DNA of 5,548 bases, from NCBI GenBank assembly GCA_016205085.1, contig JACQJN010000070.1, forward strand, positions 1-5,548, in the 5' to 3' direction. Below are positions 5,523 through 5,548 of the stretch, one piece after another (within the stretch, counting starts at the first letter, position 1; every line of letters begins with the position of its first letter). Both the position numbers and the translations under genes were made by a program. Source of the DNA: Elusimicrobiota bacterium (GTDB lineage Bacteria; Elusimicrobiota; Elusimicrobia; JACQJN01). The notes under the pieces were generated by a model that ran no database searches, was not told the DNA's origin, and was given only the letters and a program-made list of their open reading frames with translations.

Positions 5523-5548
5523 GCCTAAATATCCTCTCTCTCCCAGCG
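5515..5548 (+). CDS. Possible start of the next operon gene (runs off the right edge)
   Basis: GTG 5515 opens a frame (MPKPKYPLSPS) that stays open to the window end. It overlaps the phosphatidyltransferase stop by 8 nt in the arrangement GTGCCTAA, almost identical to GTGCTTAA at the aminotransferase/oxidoreductase junction (3833-3840). No ribosome site is visible in the T-rich sequence before it, so coupling would be needed. Only 11 codons can be seen, too few to name a family. It could also be noncoding sequence. Confidence 0.35.
   Translation, partial: MPKPKYPLSPS

Noticed and set aside
1..5548. tRNA, rRNA, insertion sequence or other mobile element
   Set aside because: No cloverleaf, transposase, long terminal repeat or target duplication was seen; nearly all the sequence is accounted for by overlapping metabolic genes.

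Overview
The window looks like a piece of a GC-moderate (about half G+C) bacterial genome with very tight gene packing. The lineage cannot be fixed from the sequence. The gene set and style (overlapping genes, GTG starts, a polar-lipid type cluster) would suit an uncultivated Gram-negative-type bacterium, for example of the Omnitrophota/PVC or deltaproteobacterial kind, but this is a guess.

Layout. Positions 1-136 hold the 5' end of a small unrecognised gene on the minus strand. Positions 137-277 are a divergent control region. It has a strong hairpin plus T-tract read on the minus strand, a candidate minus promoter, and a good sigma70-like plus promoter. The two -35 boxes form the arms of an inverted repeat, and a 15-bp palindrome overlaps the plus -10 box. 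From 278 to the right end runs one plus-strand operon of six complete genes and probably the start of a seventh: HAD-family phosphatase (278-982), nucleotidyltransferase (954-1652), ATP-grasp enzyme (1640-2485), class III PLP aminotransferase (2482-3840), Gfo/Idh/MocA oxidoreductase (3833-4900), CDP-alcohol phosphatidyltransferase (4905-5522), and a candidate reading frame opening at GTG 5515. Neighbours overlap by 29, 13, 4 and 8 nt, are then separated by 4 nt, and the last pair overlaps by 8 nt. Translation is therefore probably coupled throughout.

How the genes may work together. A nucleotidyltransferase plus a membrane CDP-alcohol phosphatidyltransferase is the core of phospholipid head-group attachment (as in CDP-inositol-dependent phosphoinositol lipids). 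An NAD(P)-dependent sugar/polyol dehydrogenase followed by an aminotransferase is a common way to turn a hydroxyl into an amine. An ATP-grasp enzyme distantly like inositol-phosphate kinases or peptide ligases, and a HAD phosphatase, would add or remove phosphate or form an amide. I infer a pathway that makes an amino-polyol (or amino-acylated) phospholipid head group, activates it as a nucleotide derivative and transfers it onto a lipid. No single gene proves the substrate. The combination is the most interesting item in the window. The second is a five-unit heptanucleotide repeat inside the phosphatidyltransferase gene, where gain or loss of a unit would shift the reading frame.
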